Shown piece after piece: positions 6,505-12,903 of a stretch of DNA of 13,249 bases (the first letter of the stretch is position 1; each line of letters begins with the position of its first letter). Below the pieces are notes generated by a model. The model made no database searches and had not been told where the DNA came from. It saw nothing but the letters and a program-made list of their open reading frames with translations. Origin of the DNA: Acidobacteriota bacterium (GTDB lineage: Bacteria; Acidobacteriota; Vicinamibacteria; Vicinamibacterales; Vicinamibacteraceae); NCBI GenBank assembly GCA_013695405.1, contig JACDAO010000236.1, forward strand, positions 1 to 13,249, in the 5' to 3' direction. Position numbers and translations under genes: made by a program.

Positions 6505-7250
6505 CACCGTGCTCCCGTTCGCGTATGCCGCAACGCGAAATCCTGGTCGGCCATGCGCGCCACGCGGGCCTGCTCGTCCTCGTCCAGGCTGGACGTGGCC
6601 AACCAGCCGGGCAGCTTCTCGAAGAGGCGGTCGCGGGTACGCTTCTGACGCTGATACAGGCGATCGCGCACCGGTCTGAAGCTCTCCGGATCGGCACTCT
6701 CACGCAGGACCAGCGCGTCCATCTTGACCACGTCCCGCGCCAGGTCGCGTACGTCCCGGACGTTGCGCTCGAACGCCTCCGCGTCGCGAAAGGTCGCGGC
6801 AATGGCCGGCACGGCCTTCCCGTAGAGGTGTGCCTCGGTGGACGTCACCTGCGCCTCGCGCTCGGCACTGGCAAGCGCCTGCTCGGGCGACGGCGATGTC
6901 AGATCGGCGGCGTCCATCTCGCCGCCATCCTCGCCGGTGAGCGAGACGTGGCGACTGCGCTTGCTGCGGTAGTAGTCCGTCATCAGGTTCTCGAGGGCGC
7001 GTCCGAGGTAGCGTCTGGCGGCCGCGTCGTTGGGCAGGTCCAGCGAGCGCGGCCCGGTCTGGAACAGTTTTTCGAAGGCCAGGCTCGCGTACTCGTCCGC
7101 CTGGTCCGGCTGGCGATGACAGACCCGTGGCGCCAGCGACTGCAGGGCCTCATAGACCGTCAGCGCCGCTCGTGAACGACGGTCGATCTCGTCGGCTGAG
7201 AGCCCGTCGTGAATCGGAGCGACGAGCGCCAGCGCGGCGGCGAGGGTCAT
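6504..7250 (-). CDS. ECF-like RNA polymerase sigma factor
   Basis: A 248-residue protein with a sigma-70 region 2 signature. Residues 30-65 (ALTVYEALQSLAP, then DQADEYASLAFEKLF) match regions 2.1-2.2. Residues 78-100 (ARRYLGRALENLMTDYYRSKRSR) match regions 2.3-2.4, which bind core polymerase and the -10 element. A linker rich in acidic residues and Ser (101-135) follows. The C-terminal part (165-212) ends with RPVRDRLYQRQKRTRDRLFEKL. This resembles the recognition helix of region 4 but is preceded by a sequence unlike a standard sigma-4 domain, so promoter recognition may be unusual. Length is slightly above the 170-220 usual for ECF factors. The start is ATG at 7250; an AAGGAG lies 15 nt upstream, farther than ideal. 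It is the first gene of a three-gene cassette with the Lon-like protease and may regulate its own promoter. Confidence 0.8.
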   Translation of the reverse strand: MTLAAALALVAPIHDGLSADEIDRRSRAALTVYEALQSLAPRVCHRQPDQADEYASLAFEKLFQTGPRSLDLPNDAAARRYLGRALENLMTDYYRSKRSRHVSLTGEDGGEMDAADLTSPSPEQALASAEREAQVTSTEAHLYGKAVPAIAATFRDAEAFERNVRDVRDLARDVVKMDALVLRESADPESFRPVRDRLYQRQKRTRDRLFEKLPGWLATSSLDEDEQARVARMADQDFALRHTRTGAR

Positions 7251-7348
7251 GTCCAGGATGGATTGCTCCTTCTCGCGGGCCTTCCAGCGCGACGCGACGA
7301 ATCGGTCACGTTCTCGAGACGGGGGGCCAGGGGACGGTCTGACAACTC
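7251..7348. other. Spacer upstream of the sigma-factor cassette
   Basis: A 98-base gap between the sigma-factor start and the stop of the DapA-like gene; both are on the minus strand. It contains GGGGACGGTCTGAC (plus strand, 7330-7343), which resembles small dispersed repeats I associate with REP-like elements in GC-rich genomes, next to a run of seven G (7320-7326). I see no convincing terminator or ECF-type promoter, although any promoter for the sigma cassette should lie here. Confidence 0.4.
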
Positions 7349-8260
7349 CTAGTTGGCGTTCAGCAGCGCCGTCGCCGCCGCGGCAATTGCCGGGACGTGC
7401 TCGGCGCCGACGTTCGACAGCAGCGGCAACAGCGGTCCAGTGACGGCAATGCCGGCGCTCTCGACCGCCTGGTGCAGCACCCGGATCGGGTTGATTGCAT
7501 TGCGCAGGTCCTCGAGCGGCCGGAACACGGCGCGAATCCGCTCGGCCTCGTCCCAGTCGCCGCGACGGATCGCGGCCAGCATCGCCTGAGACAACCGCGG
7601 CGCCACGCAGACGCAGCCGCTGGTGTACCCGCCAAGGCCGAACTGCCGGACATGCACGCTCGCCGGCTGCTCGCCGATGCCGCTGATGACACGCGCCGGA
7701 TCGACGACGCCGACCAGACGACGCAGGTACGGGTCGTCGGCCGTGTCCGGCCGAACCACCGCGTACTTGATTGCGCTGATCACCCCCTCCCGATCCAGCG
7801 CGGCCACGTCGTCGGTTTCGATGAAGCCGTCGTTCTTGATGTAGAGCAACGCGGGCACGCCGGCGGCGGCGGCGAACGCGCGGATCCCGTCGGCAACCCC
7901 GCCGCTCGTGGTGATGCCCTGCTGCGGCAGCACCATCACCGTCGGAAACCTGTGTCGACGGATGACCCGCGCATGCTCGAGCAGCAAGCCGTAGGTCGGC
8001 CCGGCCGACGGCACCACCAGCGAGCCCGGTCCGGCCAGTCGCGCCAGCATCGACAGCAGTTCGTCGTACTCGTTGAGCGGCAGGTGATAGAGGTTGGCGT
8101 TGCCGCCGTAGAGCAGCAGCGACACTCCACCGGCCTCGAGATGCCTGATGAGCTGGCTGTTCTCGAGTTCGGCGACGCCGCCATCGGCGCGCCGCGCCAG
8201 CGGCGGTACGGCCATCACCGAACCGGTGAAGTGTGCGGGAAGGAGCGGACTGGTGATCAC
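7349..8260 (-). CDS. Dihydrodipicolinate synthase (DapA)-superfamily aldolase/dehydratase
   Basis: A 303-residue class I TIM-barrel enzyme of the DapA/NAL superfamily; length is typical. The Schiff-base lysine lies in VISAIKYAVV (K165) and the proton-relay tyrosine in VPALLYIK (Y140). Where true DapA has GTTGE, this protein has GGNANLYHL (52-60), lacking the paired threonines that orient the pyruvate carboxylate, so lysine biosynthesis is unlikely. Next to an aldonate dehydratase and a GntP permease, it probably acts on a 2-keto-3-deoxy sugar acid, either by aldol cleavage to pyruvate plus an aldehyde or by dehydration (as L-2-keto-3-deoxyarabonate dehydratase does). The open frame continues to 8701, but I chose the GTG at 8260 because AAAGGA sits 8 nt upstream and the barrel begins directly after it. 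It lies 62 bases after the dehydratase stop, in one operon. Confidence 0.88.
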   Translation of the reverse strand: MITSPLLPAHFTGSVMAVPPLARRADGGVAELENSQLIRHLEAGGVSLLLYGGNANLYHLPLNEYDELLSMLARLAGPGSLVVPSAGPTYGLLLEHARVIRRHRFPTVMVLPQQGITTSGGVADGIRAFAAAAGVPALLYIKNDGFIETDDVAALDREGVISAIKYAVVRPDTADDPYLRRLVGVVDPARVISGIGEQPASVHVRQFGLGGYTSGCVCVAPRLSQAMLAAIRRGDWDEAERIRAVFRPLEDLRNAINPIRVLHQAVESAGIAVTGPLLPLLSNVGAEHVPAIAAAATALLNAN

Positions 8261-8268
8261 GATCGGCG

Positions 8269-8274
8269 TCCTTT
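8269..8274 (-). promoter_or_regulatory. Shine-Dalgarno site of the DapA-like gene
   Basis: AAAGGA on the minus strand is 8 nt upstream of the GTG at 8260. It decides this start over an in-frame extension that would run far into the dehydratase gene. Confidence 0.65.
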
Positions 8275-8322
8275 CATCGCGCAGGACCGGCGTCGACGCC
8301 TGGCCTGCCGACGCGGGGCGGG

Positions 8323-10092
8323 TCAGAAGATGTCGGGTTCGGGCGTCGGCGCGCCGCGTTCCATGAACCGGAAGTCGCAACCATCGGGCGCCTGCGTGGT
8401 CTGGTCGAGGAACAGCCGTCCGTAGCCGCGCTCGTGCCGCGCCGGCGGCGGTGACCACTCGGCCCGACGCGCCGCCAGTTCCTCGTCGCTCACGTGCACG
8501 TGCAGGGTGCGCGCGGCGACGTCGAGTTCGATCAGGTCGCCGTCGCGGACCAGCGCCAGCGTGCCGCCGACTGCCGCCTCTGGCGCGACGTGCAGCACGC
8601 AGGTGCCGTAGCTGGTGCCCGACATGCGGGCATCCGAGATCCGCACCATGTCGCGCACGCCCTGGCGCAGCAGCGGCTTCGGGATCGGCAGCATGCCCCA
8701 CTCCGGCATCCCCGGCGCGCCGATCGGTCCGGCGTGCTGCAGCACGATCACGTGGTCGGCGGTGATGCCCTGGTCCTCACGATCGATGCGCGCCTTCATG
8801 TCCGCGTACGACGCGAAGACGATCGCCGGTCCGGTGTGCGAGAGCAGGCGCGGCTCGGCGGCCGTGGGCTTGATCACGCAGCCATCCGGCGCCAGGTTGC
8901 CGCGCAGCACGAAGGTGCCGCCGGCGTGGGCGAGCGGCCGGTCGATCGGGCGGATGACCTCGTCGGACAACACCTCGGCGCCGGCAATGGCGTCGCCGAG
9001 CGTTCCGCCATCGACGGTCCGACAATCGAGTGCCAGATGGTCTCGCAGCCGCGCCAGCAGCGCCGGCACGCCACCGGCGTCGTGAAAGTCCTCCATCAGG
9101 TACTCGCCGGCGGGGCGCAGGTTGGCGATCACCGGCACCTCGCGCGAGATCCGGTCGAAGTCGTCGAGCGCGAGCGCCGCCCCGGCGCGCCGCGCCATCG
9201 CGATCAGGTGGATGATCGCGTTGGTCGAGCCGCACAACGCCATGTCGGCGACCACCGCGTTGATGAACGACGCAGCCGAGAGGATTGTCGACGGCGTCGC
9301 GCCCTCCCAGACCATGTCGACGACGCGACGGCCGCACAGCGACGCCATCCTGGCGTGCGCCGAGTGCACCGCGGGGATCGTCGCCGATCCTGACGGCGCC
9401 ATTCCCAGCGCCTCGGCCACCGCGGCCATCGTCGACGCCGTGCCCATCGTCATGCAGGTGCCGGGCGAGCGGGCAATGCCTTCCTCGATCTGCCGCATCG
9501 CGCAGTCGTCGAGCACGCCAGCTTGCCGATCGGCCCAGTACTTCCAGACGTCGGTGCCGCTGCCAAGACGGGTCGTGCGGTAGCGACCGGCCAGCATCGG
9601 TCCGGCCGGCAGGAAGATCGACGGCAGGTCGGCCGAAATCGCGCCCATCAGCAGCGCCGGGACGGTCTTGTCGCAGCCGCCCATCAACACCGCGCCGTCG
9701 ATCGGGTGCGAGCGCAGCACCTCCTCGACTTCGAGCGCCAGCAGGTTGCGATAGAACATCGCCGTCGGCTTGACGAACATCTCCGACAGCGACAGCACAG
9801 GGATCTCGACCGGGAAACCACCCGCTTGCCAGACGCCGCGCTTGACGTCCTCGGCGCGCTCGCGGAAGTGGCCGTGACACTGCGCCAGGTCACTCCAGGT
9901 GTTGAGGATAGCGATCACCGGTTTGCCTTCGGCATCGGCCGCGGAATAGCCCATCTGCCGCAGCCGGCTGCGGTGCCCGAAGCTGCGCAGGTCGTCGGGC
10001 GCGAACCAACGCTGCGACCGCAGCGCGCTGGCGCCGCGCCTGTTCAACAGCGGTTGGTCGGGCGATGGAACGGGATCACGGGGATCGGACAT
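8323..10092 (-). CDS. IlvD/Edd-family aldonate dehydratase, L-arabinonate/D-xylonate dehydratase type
   Basis: A 589-residue Fe-S dehydratase that removes water from a sugar acid to give a 2-keto-3-deoxy acid. The [2Fe-2S] ligands are C72 (NTWSDLAQC), C140 (GGCDKT) and C213 (SPGTCMTMGTAST). Their spacing of 68 and 73 equals C59/C127/C200 of Rhizobium leguminosarum L-arabinonate dehydratase as I recall it. K142, two residues after C140, matches the carbamylated metal-binding lysine. SDARMSGTSYGT (486-497) holds the catalytic serine, and the tail ISD/VSDEELAARRAEW is family-typical. The LRSQRWF motif near residue 25 matches the sugar-acid branch rather than the biosynthetic IlvD. The start is ATG at 10092, with no good Shine-Dalgarno site and about 14 residues more than the relative. 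It leads the operon with the DapA-like enzyme and is divergent from the GntP permease. The exact aldonate is not determined by sequence. Confidence 0.92.
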   Translation of the reverse strand: MSDPRDPVPSPDQPLLNRRGASALRSQRWFAPDDLRSFGHRSRLRQMGYSAADAEGKPVIAILNTWSDLAQCHGHFRERAEDVKRGVWQAGGFPVEIPVLSLSEMFVKPTAMFYRNLLALEVEEVLRSHPIDGAVLMGGCDKTVPALLMGAISADLPSIFLPAGPMLAGRYRTTRLGSGTDVWKYWADRQAGVLDDCAMRQIEEGIARSPGTCMTMGTASTMAAVAEALGMAPSGSATIPAVHSAHARMASLCGRRVVDMVWEGATPSTILSAASFINAVVADMALCGSTNAIIHLIAMARRAGAALALDDFDRISREVPVIANLRPAGEYLMEDFHDAGGVPALLARLRDHLALDCRTVDGGTLGDAIAGAEVLSDEVIRPIDRPLAHAGGTFVLRGNLAPDGCVIKPTAAEPRLLSHTGPAIVFASYADMKARIDREDQGITADHVIVLQHAGPIGAPGMPEWGMLPIPKPLLRQGVRDMVRISDARMSGTSYGTCVLHVAPEAAVGGTLALVRDGDLIELDVAARTLHVHVSDEELAARRAEWSPPPARHERGYGRLFLDQTTQAPDGCDFRFMERGAPTPEPDIF

Positions 10093-10132
10093 GGCGCAGC
10101 CGCTGGCAAATTGCGATGCGGAAGTCTACGCT
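10093..10132. promoter_or_regulatory. Short divergent intergenic region of the sugar-acid locus
   Basis: Only 40 bases separate the dehydratase ATG (10092) from the preferred permease ATG (10133). Promoters for both directions must lie here or inside the 5' ends of the genes. I see no clear operator palindrome. The dehydratase start codon is part of a CATG, so the other strand also offers an ATG at 10091 in the permease frame. Confidence 0.45.
10120..10124 (+). promoter_or_regulatory. Shine-Dalgarno site of the GntP-type permease
   Basis: GGAAG lies 8 nt upstream of the ATG at 10133. It favours that start over the in-frame ATG at 10091, which has no comparable site and would add 14 polar residues before the first membrane helix. 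Confidence 0.6.
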
Positions 10133-11890
10133 ATGCACCTCTTGAGTCCACTGCTGATCCTGTCGATCGCGCTGGGGATCGTGATCGCCGGGGTGCTGGT
10201 GCTGCGCCTCCACGCGTTCCTGTCGCTGATCGTCGCGGCCCTGGTCGTCGCGGCGCTGACGCCGGGCGCCGCCATCCAGCGATACGAACTGCGTCGCGAC
10301 GCGGTGCGGATTGCCGCGCCTGCCGACCGCGGTGCGGCGGCCGTCGTGATCGACCGGCGCCACCAACTGACGGCCGGCGCCGACTACGAGGTCTACCGGC
10401 TGATCGACGGCCAGCCGCCGCTGCGCGTCGGTCGGGTGCGCGTCGCGTCATCGGATCAGATCGACGCGCCGGCCGCGAATGCGGCAGCACCGTCGACGCG
10501 CCTGGTCATGGGCGAACCGGAAGGAGACCTGGTGCTCGCCACCGGCGACTGGGTGATTGCCCCGGCCGCGGCGAGCGCGGCGTTCGCGATGTCGCGCGAG
10601 ACGATTGGCGAGCGGGTCGCGGCAGGATTCGGCCGCACCATCCTCGACATCGGCATCCTGATTGCGATGGCCTCGATTCTCGGCGGCTGCCTGATGGCGG
10701 CCCGCGGCGCCGAGCGGATTGTCGTCTCACTGCGGCGCGCGGTCGGCACCGAGCGCACGCCGCTGGCGTTCCTCGCCAGCGGCCTCCTGCTCGGCATCCC
10801 GATGTTCGCCGAGGCGGTCTTTTATCTGCTGTTGCCGCTGGCCAAGGCGATGTGGCTGGAATCGCGGCGGCACTACGTGTTGCTGGTGCTCGCCATCGTC
10901 GCCGGCGCGACCATGACCCACTCGCTGGTCCCGCCGACGCCAGGGCCCTTGTTCGTCGCCGACGCGATGGGCATCAGCATCGCGCTCATGATGCGCCAGG
11001 GCGCGATCGTCGCGATTGTCGCGGCACTGGCCGGATATACCTACGCCCGCTATGCGGACCGCCGGTGGGGCATCCCGATGCCGATGGCGGGTGCAGCGCT
11101 GACCCACGACGACGTCGGCCCGACGTCGCCTGCGGCTGGCCCACTGCCACCCCTGGTGTGGTCGCTGCTGCCGATCCTCCTGCCGGTGGTCCTGATCAGC
11201 GCCGACGCGGCGCTGTCGTCCTCCACCTACGGGCTGCCTGGATGGCTGATCCAGACCATCCAGGTGCTCGGCGACAGGAACCTCGCGTTGTCGCTCTCAG
11301 CAGGGGCCGCGCTCCTGCTCCTCGCCTGGCAGGCTCTGCCGGACAAGTCCGGCAGCTACGTGGTCGGGAAGGCGGACACGTCCGGCAGCTACGTGGCTGG
11401 GGCGAATCGCGGCGAGAGAATCCGACGGGCCGTTCGCGATTCAATCGTCGAGGCTGGCGAGATCATCCTGGTGATCGGCGCCGGCGGGGCGCTCGGGGCG
11501 GTGCTGCGCCAGGCCGGCATGTCGGAACTGGCGGCCGCGACGGTGCCGGAGCAGAAGCTGCTGCTGCTGCCGATCGCGTGGGGCATCACGGCGGTGGTCC
11601 GGATGGCCCAGGGCTCGGCGACGGTCGCGATGATTACCGCCGTCGGCATCGTCGGTCCGATTGCGCTGGCCGACCAGCTGCCGTATCACCCGGTCTACGT
11701 CGCCGTGGCGATTGGGTGCGGGTCGAAGATCGGCATGTGGATGAACGACAGCGGCTTCTGGGTGATCGCGCGGATGAGCGGGATGAGCGAGATCGAGACG
11801 CTGAGGACCGCAAGCGCGATGGTGTTCATCGAAGGCTGTGTCGGCCTGGTGGCGACGCTGGTGCTCGCAGCCGTGTGGCCGCTGGTGTGA
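10133..11890 (+). CDS. GntP-family gluconate/aldonate:H+ symporter with a soluble insert
   Basis: A 585-residue inner-membrane transporter of the GntP family. Family marks are GIPMFAEAVFYLLLPL (221-236), THSLVPPTPGP (262-272), GSATVAM (494-500) and MNDSGFW (537-543), all in or near membrane helices. GntP proteins are usually about 440-450 residues. The excess is mainly a hydrophilic block at about 48-155, between the first pair of membrane helices and the next, with alternating strands (DRGAAAVVID, ADYEVYRLIDGQPPLRVGRVRV, EGDLVLATGDWVI) that suggests a small beta domain. A second oddity is a duplicated SGSYV segment (406-410, 417-421) in a loop. The substrate is probably the aldonate that the divergent dehydratase consumes. 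The start at 10133 is set by GGAAG 8 nt upstream and by the immediate onset of the first membrane helix. Confidence 0.9.
   Translation: MHLLSPLLILSIALGIVIAGVLVLRLHAFLSLIVAALVVAALTPGAAIQRYELRRDAVRIAAPADRGAAAVVIDRRHQLTAGADYEVYRLIDGQPPLRVGRVRVASSDQIDAPAANAAAPSTRLVMGEPEGDLVLATGDWVIAPAAASAAFAMSRETIGERVAAGFGRTILDIGILIAMASILGGCLMAARGAERIVVSLRRAVGTERTPLAFLASGLLLGIPMFAEAVFYLLLPLAKAMWLESRRHYVLLVLAIVAGATMTHSLVPPTPGPLFVADAMGISIALMMRQGAIVAIVAALAGYTYARYADRRWGIPMPMAGAALTHDDVGPTSPAAGPLPPLVWSLLPILLPVVLISADAALSSSTYGLPGWLIQTIQVLGDRNLALSLSAGAALLLLAWQALPDKSGSYVVGKADTSGSYVAGANRGERIRRAVRDSIVEAGEIILVIGAGGALGAVLRQAGMSELAAATVPEQKLLLLPIAWGITAVVRMAQGSATVAMITAVGIVGPIALADQLPYHPVYVAVAIGCGSKIGMWMNDSGFWVIARMSGMSEIETLRTASAMVFIEGCVGLVATLVLAAVWPLV
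11336..11355. repeat. Perfect 9-bp-arm palindrome inside the permease gene
   Basis: CTGCCGGACAAGTCCGGCAG has two 9-base arms that are exact reverse complements, separated by AA. It lies in the permease coding sequence, where it encodes part of the loop ALPDKSGS, and can form a strong hairpin in DNA or mRNA. It overlaps the first unit of the direct repeat listed next. Confidence 0.8.
11341..11400. repeat. Two imperfect 28-bp direct repeats within the permease gene
   Basis: Units at 11341-11368 and 11373-11400 share GGACA(A/C)GTCCGGCAGCTACG and TGG(TC/CT)GGG, differing at about three positions, offset 32 bases. Both are read in different codon phases (the spacing is not a multiple of three), yet each yields SGSYV because unit boundaries shift by one codon insert; the encoded copies are 11 residues apart. 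Note that the core TCCGGCAGCTACGTGG copies start at 11348 and 11381, 33 bases apart, which keeps the frame. The pair looks like a mobile short repeat captured by a permissive loop. Confidence 0.65.
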
Positions 11891-11902
11891 TCGAGCCCGG
11901 AC

Positions 11903-11920
11903 GGCCCGTTCGACCGGGCC
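11903..11920. terminator. Intergenic hairpin after the permease gene
   Basis: GGCCCG (11903-11908) and CGGGCC (11915-11920) are exact reverse complements around a 6-base loop TTCGAC, 13 bases after the permease stop. No T tract follows, so intrinsic termination is doubtful; it could be an mRNA-stabilising hairpin or chance in GC-rich DNA. Confidence 0.3.
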
Positions 11921-11954
11921 ACAGCCGTCGTTGACGAAGATGGACCCGCCTTCC

Positions 11955-11958
11955 GGAG
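11955..11958 (+). promoter_or_regulatory. Shine-Dalgarno site of the secreted SmpA-like gene
   Basis: GGAG lies 7 nt upstream of the GTG at 11966 and supports that GTG as the start, directly in front of a signal peptide. Confidence 0.6.
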
Positions 11959-11965
11959 TCGACCC

Positions 11966-12892
11966 GTGCGTCTGGCCGTGCCACTCTCCCTGTCGTTTGC
12001 GCTGATCGCGGTGCCCGGCGCCGCGCAGAATCAGGCCCTGCTCGAACGCGCCCTCGAAGGGCGCGAGGTCACCGTGCTGCTGGAGATGCCGGCCAGCCAC
12101 CGCGGCATCGACCTTCACGTGCAGCAGGAGCCGGAGATGGACTTCAGCGAGTACGCGCGGCGGATCAAGCAGCACGGGGTGGCGCTACGCAAGGAAGACC
12201 GCGTGATGATCACCGCGGTCAAGGTCAACAAGAAGAACATCGAGGTGCACCTGGGCGGCGGCGGCTACGGCACCTGGGGTGACGACAGCGGCACCGTCTC
12301 GGCCCGCTACGTCGGCAAGTCTGGACGCGAGTCCGACCTGGAGAAGGAGCGCAAGCGGACCAAAGACGCGGAGCGCATCCGCGACATCGACCGCGAACTG
12401 GGCTACCTGCGGCGTGACCGTGAGCGCGAGGAGCGCGAGGCTCGTCGCGAAGCCGAGGCGTTGGCGGCGATCAAGCAGCGGGAAGTCGCGGTCAAGCGGC
12501 TGGACGGCGGATCCCGCTTCAACATCTGGTACGCCGACAAGCGGCTCCAGCAGTGGGCACCGACCCCCGAAGAACTGGTGCTGACGCTGTCGCGCTACAT
12601 CGCCTTCGAGGAAGAGGGCACGGGCCGGGGGTCGCGTTTCGATGTCGCCCGCCTGACCGATGATCGCGGCGCACGCAGCCGGTCGGAAGATGTCGAAGTG
12701 CTGGCGACCTCTCTCAAGCGCGGCATGAGCCAGGACGACGTCCACGATCTGCTCGGCCGGCCGACGCGCCGGCGCGAGAGCACGCAGGGCGACCTGACCA
12801 GCATCGTCGAGACCTGGGAGACTACCGACAGCGTCACCGAGGTGACTTTCGTCGGCGGGGTCGTGGTCAAGTTCACGAGCAGCAGCAAGTAG
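11966..12892 (+). CDS. Secreted coiled-coil protein with C-terminal SmpA/OmlA (BamE)-like domain
   Basis: A 308-residue exported protein. Residues 1-20 form a Sec signal peptide (hydrophobic core LAVPLSLSFALIAV, cleavage expected after GAA or AAQ). No lipobox cysteine is present, so it is not a lipoprotein, unlike BamE itself. Residues 28-95 hold a small beta-rich region (REVTVLLEMPASHRGIDLHV). Next is a Gly-rich GGGGYGTW turn (97-104), then a highly charged Lys/Arg/Glu segment (about 120-178) predicted to be a coiled coil. The C-terminal 60 residues carry LKRGMSQDDVHDLLGRPTRR (250-269) and a strand pair ending VEVTF/VVVKF-like. This matches the SmpA/OmlA fold, whose motif is KxGMTxxqVxxllGxP. 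A periplasmic, envelope-linked role is likely; the precise job is unknown. It starts with GTG, and its stop lies 11 bases from the convergent DUF59 gene. Confidence 0.8.
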   Translation: MRLAVPLSLSFALIAVPGAAQNQALLERALEGREVTVLLEMPASHRGIDLHVQQEPEMDFSEYARRIKQHGVALRKEDRVMITAVKVNKKNIEVHLGGGGYGTWGDDSGTVSARYVGKSGRESDLEKERKRTKDAERIRDIDRELGYLRRDREREEREARREAEALAAIKQREVAVKRLDGGSRFNIWYADKRLQQWAPTPEELVLTLSRYIAFEEEGTGRGSRFDVARLTDDRGARSRSEDVEVLATSLKRGMSQDDVHDLLGRPTRRRESTQGDLTSIVETWETTDSVTEVTFVGGVVVKFTSSSK

Positions 12893-12903
12893 CCGCGCCC
12901 GCG

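Noticed and set aside
8261..8701. Longer 450-residue form of the DapA-like gene
   Set aside because: It would overlap the dehydratase by nearly 380 bases with Arg/Ala-rich shadow sequence; the GTG at 8260 has a good Shine-Dalgarno site and begins the barrel.
11106..11130. GACGTCG-rich inverted repeat in the permease gene
   Set aside because: Short GC-rich palindromic codons (Asp, Val, Gly, Thr) are expected by chance in this composition; no duplication or loop structure supports an element.
9523..11934. 803-residue open frame on the plus strand
   Set aside because: It runs antisense through the dehydratase and then out of phase through the permease, and is rich in Arg, Gly, Pro and Ala with no family features.
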